Source of the DNA: Neoceratodus forsteri
Taxonomy: Eukaryota > Chordata > Ceratodontiformes > Ceratodontidae
Assembly (NCBI GenBank): GCA_016271365.2
Contig: CM057456.1
Coordinates: 1,394,337,501-1,394,401,500 of the forward strand
Length of the DNA stretch: 64,000 nucleotides
Direction: 5' to 3'
Within the stretch, counting starts at the first letter, position 1, and each line of letters begins with the position of its first letter. The notes under the pieces were generated by a model that saw only the letters and a list, made by a program, of their open reading frames with translations, was not told where the DNA came from and ran no database searches. A program made the position numbers and the translations under genes. This document shows, piece after piece, positions 21,435 through 32,904 of the stretch.

Positions 21435-22620
21435 ATATTATAGTGGCACGGTAGTGCCACTATAGTTACGGTTGAGTACCCCATTTAAGGTTAAAGTGTG
21501 AAATTTGGCAGCTTAATAACTTTGCCACCATATGACGGATTTGCCTGAAATTTTGCATGCACGGAACGGCACCACAGATCTCTGGATCTGCCAAGTTTCA
21601 TAACGGTCAGATATACAGTTGCAGAGCTACACAGCGCGGTAGAATGTGGTATTTACTCTTTTTTGCATATTATTTGCTCGCGCGGTCTGCGCAACCGGTT
21701 CAAAACCTTCACGGAACATGCGGCCAGGGCCCCAATGTGCCTTTCGAAGATTTTGTGAAAAAATATTAAACAGTTCAGAAGTTATTCAAAAAAACAAGTT
21801 TCCCATTATAGTCAATAGGAAAAGTTAACAAAAAGTTCGACAGTGTCGCAAATGCAGTTTTTAGTGTCACAAATGACCCCTGTAGTGTCACAAATCCACC
21901 TTCTTGTTTTCAGTTGGTGATTACAGAAATGCTTGGCATTTAAATTTGAGACCCTCTAGGGACACCATTCTTTGCTGCATTCACCTAGTTGAGCCCTGAG
22001 GATGCTAGCCATGTCTTTTTTGGGGGGTTAAACACCCCAGAAATATGTTTTTGAATTTTTTGTAAACAGTAGTGTTGCAAGTTCGACACTTTCGTGCCTT
22101 TTTTTTTGCGAGTGTCGCAAATCACGACACTACTTTGCAACACTATGGCCAAAAAAGAATAGGAAATCTTCACCACACGGCTGCAAAAGAACGGTTTGGT
22201 CTTTTGGGCTGCAATTTGGAAGGAAGAAAGCCAAGATCCCACAGATGTGCCTTTTGGTGGTTTGGTGACAAAATATTAGAGGGCTGCAAAGTTACAGTAC
22301 TCCGAAGATGACGTTTTTTCCCATATGCTAACATTACAGCATCTGCCGCACATTCCGGGGCCCGTATCTCGGAAACACTTCGAGATATGGACTTTTTGCC
22401 AGAAAATGCTTAACCCCCCCGCTAGGGAGCTAAATGCAAAACTAGCTAAGAAAGTCATAAATTATATGAAATTTTAATTTTTTTCCCATCATACGGTTCC
22501 TAAGATATAAGCAATTTAGTATTCCAAGTGTTCATTTTCTGCTCCGAGGCCAATTATTATGCATACATTCTTTGTATTCACTGTGTTCTCAATGCAGCTT
22601 TTGGGAATAAAAAAAAAAAA
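21435..22620 (+). repeat. R1 module copy 4, long form
   Basis: It begins with the palindrome GTGGCACGGTAGTGCCAC and TATAGTTACGGTTGAG, then 1.1 kb of non-coding sequence. That includes AAAAATATTAAACAGTTCA, TTCCCATTATAGTCAA, GCGAGTGTCGCAAATCACGAC and CATACATTCTTTGTATTCAC. The 25085-26440 copy follows the same order phrase by phrase. Confidence 0.8.
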
Positions 22621-22626
22621 AAAAAA

Positions 22627-23045
22627 GTGTGCGTTTTCGTTACTGTTACAGTTAGCGTTTCTACTTGTGTTTCCGTAACTGTTTACATTAATGTTCCCAT
22701 CTACACCACCATGTGCGTTACCCTTTGCGTTTTCGTTTGCGCTTGCATTTGCGTTACTGTTAACATTTGCGTTTCCATTACTGTTTTTGTTTGCGTTTCC
22801 TTTTGCGTCACGTGTGCATTTCCATTTGCATACGCGCTTCTGTTTGCATTTCCGTTTCTGTTTGTGTTTCCTTTGCCAACATCGTTGCTGTTCCCATAAG
22901 TGTTTGCGTTTCCAATTGCGTTACCGTGACAGTGCGCGTTATGATTTGCGTTTCCGTTTCATTAACGTTTGCGCTTGCATTTCTATTACCGTTTGCGTCA
23001 TTGTTTATGTTTGCGTCACCATATGCGTTACCGTTACTTCACTAT
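22627..23045 (+). repeat. Degenerate GTT-hexamer tract 1
   Basis: Most of this interval is a string of variant hexamers of the type GTTTGC, GTTTCC, GTTACC and GTTTTC, keeping a 6-bp phase. The phase removes stop codons from plus-strand frames, which produces spurious valine/phenylalanine/cysteine-rich reading frames. No start context, splice signal or domain supports a protein. Confidence 0.85.
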
Positions 23046-23069
23046 TTATAGTACGCATTCTCAAAAAGA

Positions 23070-23976
23070 AGGGAAATTCGTGGCAAAAAACTCTGTTTAA
23101 TGCATCAGTTAGGGTTGTTCCACAGCGACAAAAGCGAGGAAACTCGGTGTTAGGGTTGAAAACCCTAACTGCGCATTCCCCCCCACCGCACACACATATG
23201 TACATGCAAGTAGGGGAAGGACCAGTGCAACACAACCAATCACACACAACCAGCAGCAGGTAACAGGAATAACAAACAACTATCTAAACCACGAAACCAC
23301 ACACCCATGCTCCCATCGGGCTGTGGCATGGGGTCGTCACTGCTAGCTGTCATCCCGGACATTCCACACACCGCTAAACACATATCGTGCTATGACACTT
23401 TGGTGTTTGTGAGAGAATTTTATGAAAGTATGCTCCTAATGACTGCGCATCTTTGCCATCATCCTGCAGGCAAACGGTTGGGTCCTTCTGGCTGACATTT
23501 GCAGGGTGGCAAGACCTGGTCACACATATGTGCTTTTTCCTCCTATTGTGCTAAAATACTTAAGGATTACAAAGTTACACTGTTCCAAAATTGAGCAATT
23601 TGCCATAGACTCACATTGTGGCGCCCATGACGCCTTTCACCACCCATATGTTGAAAACGAAGTGAGGTACACCAATTTTGCTACTGCCAGCTTGGTTCAC
23701 CTTTATGTGAACTAACCTTGAAGAACAACTTTGTAACTAATGTATCATATCTGAAGTTGGACTTCTCCACTTCCTACAGTGACACAGGTATACACCTCCT
23801 GCTGGATGTGTGTGATTGGTTGTGCTGCCTTGGTCCTTCGCCTACTTGCGTGTGTGTGTTGGTGGTGGTGGTGGGGGGGGATGCGTAGTTAGGGTTTTCA
23901 ACCCTAACACCGAATTTCCTTGCTTTTGTCACTGTGGAACAACCCTAACTGATGCATTAAACTGCGTTTTTTTCCA
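23070..23976. repeat. Foldback element F4 with 190-bp arms and 520-bp spacer
   Basis: Left arm 23080-23268 and right arm 23788-23976 are inverted complements, including TCAGTTAGGGTTGTTCCACA, GTTAGGGTTGAAAACCCTAA and ACACAACCAATCACACA. The spacer 23269-23787 has no recognised domain. (AT/CA)-rich microsatellite follows to 24015. Confidence 0.85.
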
Positions 23977-24144
23977 TGAAAAAATATATACTGTATATAC
24001 ATACACACACACACGCAATAGGCATGAACTCAGAAGCCGTTGAATAAATCCATTTATTTTCACAAATGTTGAATAAATTTTAGAATCCTTGATTTAGTCA
24101 ACATATGTTGACTAAACGCCACCTGTCAATCAAAGCTTTTTTGT

Positions 24145-24690
24145 TCACTTTTTTGACAAATAAACGTGAATAACTTTATAACAAAAAATTATAGCATGGT
24201 ACTGTGAGCACAAAATTTGTCCAGCACACAAATATCTACAAAATGAGAGCTGTTTCATTTATAGATACACCTTTCAGTTGTTTTTTTGTTATAATTAGCA
24301 AAACACAGCACCAAATTCTATTTTTTTTTTTTTACTTTTTTCCACAAACATGTGGATAACTTCAAAACCAAAAATTATAGCATGGTACTGTGAGCACAAA
24401 AGCTGTTCAGCACAAAAATATATACAAAATGACTGGTGTTTCATTAATATAAACACATCTTATAGCTGTTTTTATATTAGCTAAAAAAAAAATAAATAAA
24501 AAAAACACCCGAAAATTCCAATTTGTTTGCACTTTTTTGACAAATGCAAATAACTTTAAAATGAAAAATGAAAGCATGGTACTTTCAGCACAAAAATATC
24601 TAAAAGATGAGAGGTGCTTCATTTACAGACACCTTTTAGATATTTTATAATCAGCAGAAAATTCCATTTTTATTCACTTTTTTGACAAAT
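24145..24690 (+). repeat. Tandem repeat, unit about 190 bp, about 2.8 copies
   Basis: CACTTTTTTGACAAATAAAC (24147), its variant at 24335 and CACTTTTTTGACAAATGC at 24530 and 24677 mark unit starts. Each unit contains ATAACTTTA-like and AGCATGGTACTGTGAGCACA phrases. AT-rich, non-coding. Confidence 0.85.
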
Positions 24691-24950
24691 GCCCCCCCCA
24701 AAAAGCAAAAACAAAAGAATTGTGCATCAAACATTTTCATTATGTACTAGCCATAATACAAAGTTGAAGCATCCATAGCAACTGCTTAGCAACCACTATG
24801 CTAAGTGGAACTACACTGGGAAAACCACAAAAAACTCAATTTAAGTTTACGTTAAAAATTAAACCATTAAAAAAAAAAAAAAAACTCCTTGCACCATCCT
24901 AAAGGATCTTTACTGCATAACTGGATTACATAACAGAAACCTTGTGGAAT

Positions 24951-25066
24951 ACAGGATTAGTTTTCACTCGAGCTGTTTGATCTTGGGCACATCACTCGTG
25001 GCTTACGCCACTCGTGACGTTAGCCAATGTCAAACAGCTCTTGTGAAAATAAATAATGTATTCCGC
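24951..25066. repeat. Short palindrome with 35-bp arms
   Basis: GGAATACA...TTTTCACTCGAGCTGTTTGA pairs with TCAAACAGCTCTTGTGAAAA...TGTATTCC. The loop contains ACTCGTGGCTTACGCCACTCGTGA, itself hairpin-prone. It could be a miniature foldback transposon. Confidence 0.7.
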
Positions 25067-25084
25067 AGGTCCCAAATATATATT

Positions 25085-26445
25085 TTATGGTAGCACAGTA
25101 GTGCTACCATAGTTAGGGTTGAGGAGCCATTTCTATGTTAAACCCCAAAACTTTGCACCTTAATAACTTTGCAACCGTTTGATGGATTTGGCTGAAATTT
25201 GGAATACCGATCAAGAACCATAGACCTTGGCATCTGCCAAGTTTCGTACCAGTTGGATCCACGGCCTCGGAGTTATTAAAGCGTGATTTCACGTCGTGTT
25301 CGCTTTTTCTGGGAATTCTCTGCATACAGAGCAGTTCGGGTGACAGTGGTTTTGCGATCAGCCTGAAATCTTCAGGGAACATGCGGCCGGGATCCCCAAT
25401 GTGCCTTTTGAAGATTTGGTGAAAAAATATTAAACGGTTCAAAAGTTATTCAAAAAACAATTTCCCATTATAAGTCAAAGGGAAAAGTTAACAAAAAGTT
25501 CAACACTTTCGCAAATGCATTTTTACTTTCGCAAATGGGCCTGTTACTTTTGCAAATCGGCCATTTTGTTTTCAGTTGGTGATTAGAAAAATGCTTGGCA
25601 TTTAAATTTGGGACCCTCTAGCAACCTAATTCTTTGTATTCACCTAGTCGGACCCTGAGGATGCTAGCCATGTCTTTATTTTTGGTAAAACACCCCAGGA
25701 AATATGTTTTTCAAAATTTCTGGAAAAAGTACTTTGTGCTCGCAGTCTGTCACAAATGTTTTGAAAAGCTTTTACTAAATTGCTACAGTAATTTTCTAGT
25801 CTGTGGGAAAATGACAGCAATTTTTTTGCCACTGCACTGCAAAAGAACGGTTGGGAGTTTTGGGCTGAAATTTGGAGGGAATGCAGCCGACAACTCGCAG
25901 ATGTGCCTTTCAGTGTTGTTTTGAAAAAAATATTACAAGGCAGCAAAGTTACGGCACTCCAGAGTTGACGGTTTTTCCCATAGGATAACATTACGGCGCC
26001 CGACGCATTACAGGAATCCTTTGGCACCCTACTGCAAAATAACGGTTTGGTCTTTTTTCCTGAAATTTGAGGAAGACAGCCAACAGCCCACAGATGTGCC
26101 TTTCAGTGGTTTGGTGAAAAATATTACAGGAGGCAAAGTTATGGCGTCCGAACTTTCTTTTTCCCCATAGGATAACATTACAGCGTTCGCCGCGCCTTTC
26201 AGGGCCCGTATCTCAGAAAAGGTGCAAGATACGGACTTTTCGTCGGAAAATTCTTAGCCCCTAATGGGGGCTAAGTACAAAACTAGCCAGGACAGTCATA
26301 AATCATATGACTTTTAAATTTTTTTCTACGTCGTACGGTTCCTGAGATATAACCTATTTAGTATTCCAAGTCCTCATTTTCTGCTCCGATACCCATTATT
26401 ATGCATACATTCTTTGTACTCACTGTCTTTCTCTATTCAGCTTTT
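25085..26445 (+). repeat. R1 module copy 5, long form
   Basis: It begins with the palindrome GGTAGCACAGTAGTGCTACC and parallels 21435-22620 throughout (TTGCAACCGTTTGATGGA, CAATTTCCCATTATAAGTCA, GGATGCTAGCCATGTCTTT, CATACATTCTTTGTACTCAC). About 200 bp internal to this copy is tandemly repeated around GGTGAAAAATATTAC. Confidence 0.8.
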
Positions 26446-26449
26446 GGGA

Positions 26450-27450
26450 AAAACCAACCTGTGTGCTTACATTGCTGTTACCTTTGCCCTTCCGCTTGCA
26501 GTTCGTGCCGTTTCACCTTACGTTGGCGTCTCGCCACCATATGCGTTATCCTTACGTTTTCATTTGAGCTTGCGTTTCTGTTATTTTGCCATTTGTGTCT
26601 ACCGTACTGTTTCTCTTTCTGTTTCACTTTGCGTCACCATACCCATTGACATTTCCGTTTCAGGCACCATGTTACTATGTGACAAGACATCGGCTTGGCC
26701 ACGTTCCCGTCTCACGCACTGCAGGCGTTACCCTTTCTGTTCTCATTCGCTTGCATTATCTTGTGCGCCACTGTTAGCGCTTCTGTTTGCGTTGCTTTTC
26801 CTGTTACTATGCCACAAGACATCATTCCGTTTGCAGGCACCATGTTACTATGTGACAAGACATCACGTGGCACACCATTCCCGTCTACGCCACCGTGTGC
26901 GTTACCCTTGCTGTTCTCATTCGGGTTGCGTTACCTTGTGCGCCACTGTTAGCACTTCTGTTTGCGTTGCTCTTCCTGTTACTATGCCACAAGACATCAT
27001 GCGGTGGGAGTGCGGGGCCCTGTGGGCCCCGCGCTTCTGCTGCCGCATTACGTGCCGGGAGTGCGGGCCCTATGTGCGTTATCCTTTGCATTTTCATTTG
27101 CGCTTGTGTTTCTGTTATTTTTTTGCCATTTCTGTCTACAGTACTGTTTCTCTTTCTGTTTCACTTTGCGTCACCATGCCCATTGACATTTCCGTTTGCA
27201 GGCACCGTATTTTACTACACGTAACATCATGTGGCAGGCGTTCCGTCTATGCCACCGTGTCGGTGCCCTTTCTGTTCTCATTACGCACTTGCGTTACCAT
27301 GTGCGCCACTGTTAGCGCTTCTGTTTGCGTTGCTCTTCCTGTTACTATGCCACAAGACATCAGTGGTGGGGCCGGGGCCCAAAGGGCCCCACGCTCCCGC
27401 CGTCACATTATATGGCAGAAGATGCCCGAGCCTGCCGCTGCATTACATTC
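26450..27450 (+). repeat. GTT-hexamer tract 2 with higher-order repeats
   Basis: This is the same GTTTGC/GTTACC hexamer style as tract 1, but arranged in larger units. GTTTGCGTTGCT followed by TTCCTGTTACTATGCCACAA occurs about three times (near 26785, 26970, 27325), and GGCACCATGTTACTATGTGA twice. GGGGCCC...GGGCCCC palindromes occur at 27015-27035 and 27375-27392. The 357-residue open frame here is repetitive, overlaps other open frames and has no recognised domain, so I do not call a gene. Confidence 0.8.
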
Positions 27451-27480
27451 ACTATTTCGTTGTCATTCTCAAAAGAAAGG

Positions 27481-29642
27481 AAATTAGAGGCAAAAACTCC
27501 GTTTAATGCATTAGTTAGGGTTGTTCCATCTGGCGACAAAGTGAGGAATTCACTGTTAGGGTTGAAAACCCTAACTCCGAATTCACCCCCCCCCCCAGCA
27601 CCATACACACACACACACATATGCAAGTATGGGGGAGGACCAAGTCAACACAACCAATGACAGACATCCAGCAGCAGGTGACAGAAATAACAAACAATTG
27701 TCTAAATGTACTACGAGACATCCCCACCCACCTGACCAGGTACTGCATGCTCAGTGGAGATCAACAGCAAAACTGAGGCCATGTACACCAAACGTACACA
27801 TCCGATTGCAGCTGCAGAAAACGTACCACACTTGGTAGTTGCATGGCCTTACCTACCGATACCCCACACCACACCACACGTGGAGGGCCACCTGAGCAAT
27901 AGAGTCGAGCAAAACCAAGGAGTTGTACAGGTATAATATCTCTGATTATAACAAGGGTTTGAGAAATGCAGCTTTCTAATTGACTGTAAACATTGTAACA
28001 GCCTTATGTTTAGTTTTTATTACCATACATGTAGAGCCTAACCATATGATGAACATGGTTTAATGTTGTTTAAAAAACAGTTTTATTATGATAGCAATAA
28101 GCCACTCCCAGGTATTATGTTAATGGTCAGTTTATCACTGTCTAGCTTACATGTGGCACTCAGCTCACGCCTCATTCAACATTAAACCCCTACAGGGTGA
28201 TTAATAGACCATTTAACATAACTGTTGGTCATGCCTTATTGCTTAATTGTCTTTATGAGTAGATACTCTCCTCTGCTAGGCACTGCAGCAGCTTTGTAAC
28301 AGTGTCCCACCCAGTTACACCATACACGTCTAGTTACTGGAGAATGGCTGTGAATATGAACTCATGAAGATGAACAGTGTAACTTGGTCATTACAGTCAT
28401 CGAACCTTAGTGTGATTATAACTGACAGAGTCAGTGATAGAGAATAACCCTGCTGTCCTAGTGCACTTACCCCACTGTGAGTTAAATCAATACTAAAAGA
28501 CATTCTGTTTATATCTACACTATACCTACTTGATTCCTGTTGTACAATTAACATAGTTATCACTTTGATAGCATCAGTGACAGAAGTGTGGCAAACCCAA
28601 ACACTAGGCATACAGCCTGAGTATGAAACAACTGTTAAAAATTACACTGTGTCCATAAGTGGCATAGATCACTCACTGCAACAATAGTAAATGTATCACT
28701 GTTTGAATAAGTTAGTCATCACAGATGCAATGAGATTGTCTTCTCAGGTACAACATATACTCAGTAAGTGCCTACAGGAAAATCTATCCTATATACATCT
28801 CCAATACAGGTACTCTATTGTTGGCTCAGTAGTGCTATGATATTTAGAAGTTGCTTGGCCTGATCCATGCAATTACACTGTTTCTGACAAAGAATACTTA
28901 CTGCATCTTTAGTATTGAAACACACTGAAGGTCTATGTATGTACATCAGCAGCACACCTTCATCAGTAAGAATACATCTGATACTGGCAGTACTAATTTC
29001 ACAGCGTTGAACAGGCAATGCTTTTCCATACGCTTACATCAGCCTCTATCTTGAGTAAACCATTGCAGTAAATGTACTACTATGTAAATCACATACTAAA
29101 TGTAACACTACTTTTATCTTGAGCATGCTAGTGTCTTGTAATTAATTTATGTACTTCTCTTAATTAATATATACTCACTAGTGTTAAAACCTTTCTACAA
29201 CTGTCATCATGCACCTTCAGCATTTATATTGACTAACGGCACAGTACCAGTTCTGGTGTGATGTGGGGCATCGGTAGGTAAGGCCATGCAACTACTAGGT
29301 GTGGTAGGTTGTGTGCAGCTGCAATCAGGGATGTGTACGTTTGGTGTACATGGCCTCAGTTTTGCAGTTGATCTCCACTGAGCATGCAGTACCTGGTCAG
29401 GTGGGTGGGGATGTCTCGTAGTACATTTAGACAATTGTTTGTTATTTCTGTCACCTGCTGCTGGATGTCTGTCATTGGTTGTGTTGACTTGGTCCTCCCT
29501 ATACTTGAATGTGTGTGTGTCTGCGTGTGTGTGGTGCTGGGGTGAATTCGAGTTAGGGTTTTCAACCCTACAGTGAATTTCCTCACTTTTGTCGCTGTGG
29601 AACAACCCTAACTAATGCATTAAACGGAGTTTTGCCTCTAAT

Positions 29643-29645
<3 letters not shown>
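27481..29645. repeat. Foldback element F5: 400-bp inverted arms around a 1.37-kb spacer
   Basis: Left arm 27481-27882 and right arm 29249-29645 are inverted complements at high identity (AAATTAGAGGCAAAAACTCC, GTTAGGGTTGTTCCA, GTTAGGGTTGAAAACCCTAA, CATCCAGCAGCAGGTGACAG, TACTACGAGACATCCCCACC, AGGCCATGTACACCAAACGT). This is the largest member of the F family. The spacer 27883-29248 is AT-rich, and I find no transposase signature in it. A (TA)n tract follows directly at 29648-29685. Confidence 0.9.
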
Positions 29646-29647
<2 letters not shown>

Positions 29648-29688
<41 letters not shown>

Positions 29689-29870
29689 GGAAAAGTACTG
29701 GATGGGCAACCATGCAGAACCAGTGTGTTCTGCCACAGAGGGATTCCAATTCCCTCTGACCTCAACAGCAAAGCTCGAGAGGTCCACGGGAATCAGAACC
29801 CGAGATGGCAAGACACACTGGTTGTGCATAGAGTTGCTTATCCTGTATTTTTCATAATGTATAGCACGAT
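29648..29870. repeat. (TA)n tract followed by an imperfect hairpin
   Basis: About 19 TA units at 29648-29685. From 29705 ACCATGCAGAACCAGTGTGT pairs with ACACACTGGTTGTGCAT near 29830, and AGAGGGATTCCAATTCCCTC lies between. Confidence 0.8.
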
Positions 29871-30129
29871 GTGAAATACGTGTTTTATGAGTCTTTTTTT
29901 CTTTCAAAATGAAACTGACTCATGCAGTCTCTAGAGGTTCTAGAATGCTGTTCTACCACAGTAGGGTAGAACAGCATTCCATGACCTTGGAACTGTGGTA
30001 GAACAGCAATTTGAAAGGGATGGAATTCTATACAAAACAACATTCCACTATACACTATTTATCAGTATACACACACACACACACACACACACAGATACAG
30101 ACATAAATACAAATACATATTAAACAGGC

Positions 30130-30530
30130 ACGGTAGTGCCTGTATATTACAGTTGAGTAAGCACTTTCATGCTAAACTCCAATTCTTGCACCTTAATAAC
30201 TTTGCACCATTTAACCAATTTACATGAAATTTTGAAAGCACGGCCTTTGTGCCAAGATAACTTGTTCTTGAATTTTCATGTAAACTGGTTCAGTGGGGGC
30301 AAAGTTATAGAGGTGCAAGCAAACCTAAAAGTCTCTGTTTTTGCCACCCAATAACTAAAAAAATATGAGACTCTGAAACCGGATAGTTTCAGGTTTGACA
30401 GAGGTTGGTCCAAGGTATGTGATTTCGTTGTTTATAGGTCCAACTGTCAAGTGGTTTTTAATTTAAGAAAAAAGCTCCATTTGTGAGCATGCTCACTAAA
30501 AAAAAAAAAAAAAAAAAAAATCAATATTCT
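30130..30530 (+). repeat. R1 module copy 6, short, with poly(A)
   Basis: Palindrome AGGCACGGTAGTGCCT, then R1 phrases (CACCTTAATAACTTTGCACC). It ends near an A tract at 30498-30520. A (CA)n run precedes it at 30070-30092. Confidence 0.65.
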
Positions 30531-30829
30531 ACAGATAGCTGAATTTTTGCGAAAGCATGATGTCTTGTCATATTTCATTTTGTGTGTCGTATCACATACT
30601 GAGACGTCTCGTACAGCACAACTGCACAGTATATGATACAACACACATAACGGAAAAGCAAACCTGCATGCAGAACCTTTTCCTAGTTGGCCAGTGGTCC
30701 TCCCCCCACACACTTCATCACCCTCCTCCTTATGACCTGTTCTCATATTTGTCATAGAATACAGACACACTGTGGTGTTTCGTAGCAGAACACTTAAAGT
30801 ATATGAACAACACACTTTTTTTTTTTTAT

Positions 30830-31110
30830 GTTTTCCCTGGTGTCTAGTGCCCTCCCACCCTCTGATTGCTGTCCTGGGTTTTATTGCCCTTTCCCTTGTG
30901 TCTAGTGGCATCCCCCAACCTCCGACTGCTGTCCTCATTTTATTTCCTTTTCCTGGTGTCTAGTGGCACCCCACCCTCCAACTGCTGGCCCCATTTTTCC
31001 TTTTCGCTTTCCCTGGTGTCTAGTGGTACCCCCCACCCTGGCTCATGTATCCTTTTCATTTCCCTGGTGTCTAGTGGCACCACCCACCCTTGTATTGATG
31101 CCTGTAAAAC
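30830..31110 (+). repeat. Minisatellite 2, about 63-bp units, 4-5 copies
   Basis: CCCTGGTGTCTAGTGGCACC and variants recur at about 30836, 30894, 30952, 31012 and 31063, each followed by CCACCCT and CTGCTG words. It is related to the array at 8068-8770 and its flank. Confidence 0.85.
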
Positions 31111-31359
31111 AGAAAACAGTCTCGCAACATTTTTATTTTTTTTATTTTACCTGAACAAAAGAAAATGGTCCTCGTCATCACCGCTGGCCCCCTCACCCCA
31201 TCCCGACCCTCCTACCAAGCACCCACCACCCCACCCCCACTTACCAGCCAAGTTGAACACTGTCATGCTCTGTGGACCGAGACACATTTGTGCTCTTCAA
31301 TGCTGAACTGTGAACTGAGGAATAAAGATAAGTGTCATATAATGTATTTCTATTGCCTT

Positions 31360-31830
31360 TTGAACTTATGGTTATAACTCTAACATCTTTACCTTTTTCA
31401 CCAAATTTTCAACATGACATTTTTGGGACCCCAGTGTAATTTTGTTAATCGAGCCCAGAAAGTGATTTCGCGGTCGCTGTGCAAAATCACCTTTCAGGAC
31501 CGAATAAAGAAATTTCACCATGAGTGTTCATGAGGAGGGGGTCCCAAAAATGCCATGTTGAAAATTTGGTGAAAAAATTCCTACAAATGGCCAAGTTACG
31601 AGCGTTTGTTGAAATATTTCTATGCACACTCATAACTTTGGTAATTTTCAATATTTCGACTACAAATTTTCAACATTGCCATTTTTTCACACCACCTAAT
31701 GAACAGTACAGCTGTCATTTTTCACATCCTGGTAGAAAGGTGTTTTCGCACCTGTGGCACAGAAAATTTTCACCTACCAGGTTTATGAGGTGGTGTCATA
31801 AAAAGACTATGATGAAAGGTAGGAATTAAA
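31360..31830. repeat. Foldback element G2
   Basis: TTTTTCACCAAATTTTCAAC and TTTTTGGGACCCC on the left are answered by GGGGTCCCAAAAATGCCATG and GAAAATTTGGTGAAAAAAT at about 31540-31580. A second nested inversion follows (CACACCACCTAATGA answered by TTATGAGGTGGTGT). It matches G1 at 9150-9480. Confidence 0.7.
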
Positions 31831-32227
31831 ATATTAAAAAACAAAGAATTTATTAAGTAATGTTGTTTGCAGGTATGTCCGTTGCATCACGTGGGAACAC
31901 GCTGCATTACCGTGCCAGTAAACTGAGTTCAGGTGTGAACTCAGTGAACCAGTTTAATGGGACAATGCTAATGAGAGAAGATGCTGCAGCACGTAGCACC
32001 AGCCCCGGCCTGGCTAGGGACGGTGCAGTGTTTTGACGCAGACGCCACACCTTGTGGTGGGTCAGGGAATCTCACCCACAAGGTATCAACATGCATGCCA
32101 GGGCCTGCTGGGCCCATGCACTGAGTCAGGACTGTCTCCAATATTGCATTCATCTCATTTTGCACAGGTCCCAAAGGGACCTGCACAAATGAGAATACAA
32201 TTATACCATCAGAAAAAGAAGGGAAAT

Positions 32228-32872
32228 TCATTGCAAAAAAATTATGTTAATGCAGACATTAGGGATGTAGAACACAAAGTGCACAAAGAAGGGAAATGAA
32301 AAACATTAAGGATGTGGGTCTCCGGAGTACTGGCAAATCAGTGGTGGGGTCTTACTTGGGGTTTTCAACCTTAATGCCCACCTCCTCTCCTGATCAGATG
32401 AGGTCAAATGTGATGTCTTCCAGGGCCCAACAAAGCTCCAACAGATTATACTGGCCACACGGTATCACTATGAGGCACTAAGCTGGAGCTATATCTTGTA
32501 CTTCGAGCAGGAGGCTACGGGCTGCGGGGAGGGGGGGTGACCATTAGGGTTGACAACCCCAAGTATAACCAGCTATTACTGAACAGTCTTGTCTCACCGC
32601 CTCACGCTGAGGCGAGTTTATCCCGTGTTCCTGTATGCACTGCTTTTGACTTATGTTACTTGCCAACTTGTGGCCCGGGTCGTGACTGAAAACGGTCCTT
32701 TGGATCAGCTCACTTATCCGGTTACCAAAGACATAAATAAATAAATAAGACCCCACCATTTATTTGCCAATACTCTGGAGACCCAAATCCCTAATGTTTT
32801 TCATGTCCCTTCTTTGTGCGCTTTGTGTTCTACAACCCTAAATAATGTCTGCATTAACATAGCTTTTTGCAA
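32228..32872. repeat. Foldback element F6
   Basis: Arms 32228-32385 and 32720-32872 pair (TTGCAAAAAAATTATGTTAA, AAAACATTAAGGATGTGGGT, GTGGTGGGGTCTTA). The spacer 32386-32719 has an inner GGGGTTTTCAACC/GGTTGACAACCCC pair. The lead-in 32165-32220 carries a GGTCCCAAAGGGACC palindrome as in other F copies. Confidence 0.8.
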
Positions 32873-32904
32873 GGCAAAGGAGAAAAATTAGGCATATCAC
32901 GCAC

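Noticed and set aside
26414..27487. 357-residue open frame on the plus strand
   Set aside because: It lies wholly in a hexamer-phased repeat, overlaps other open frames, and has no domain or splice context.
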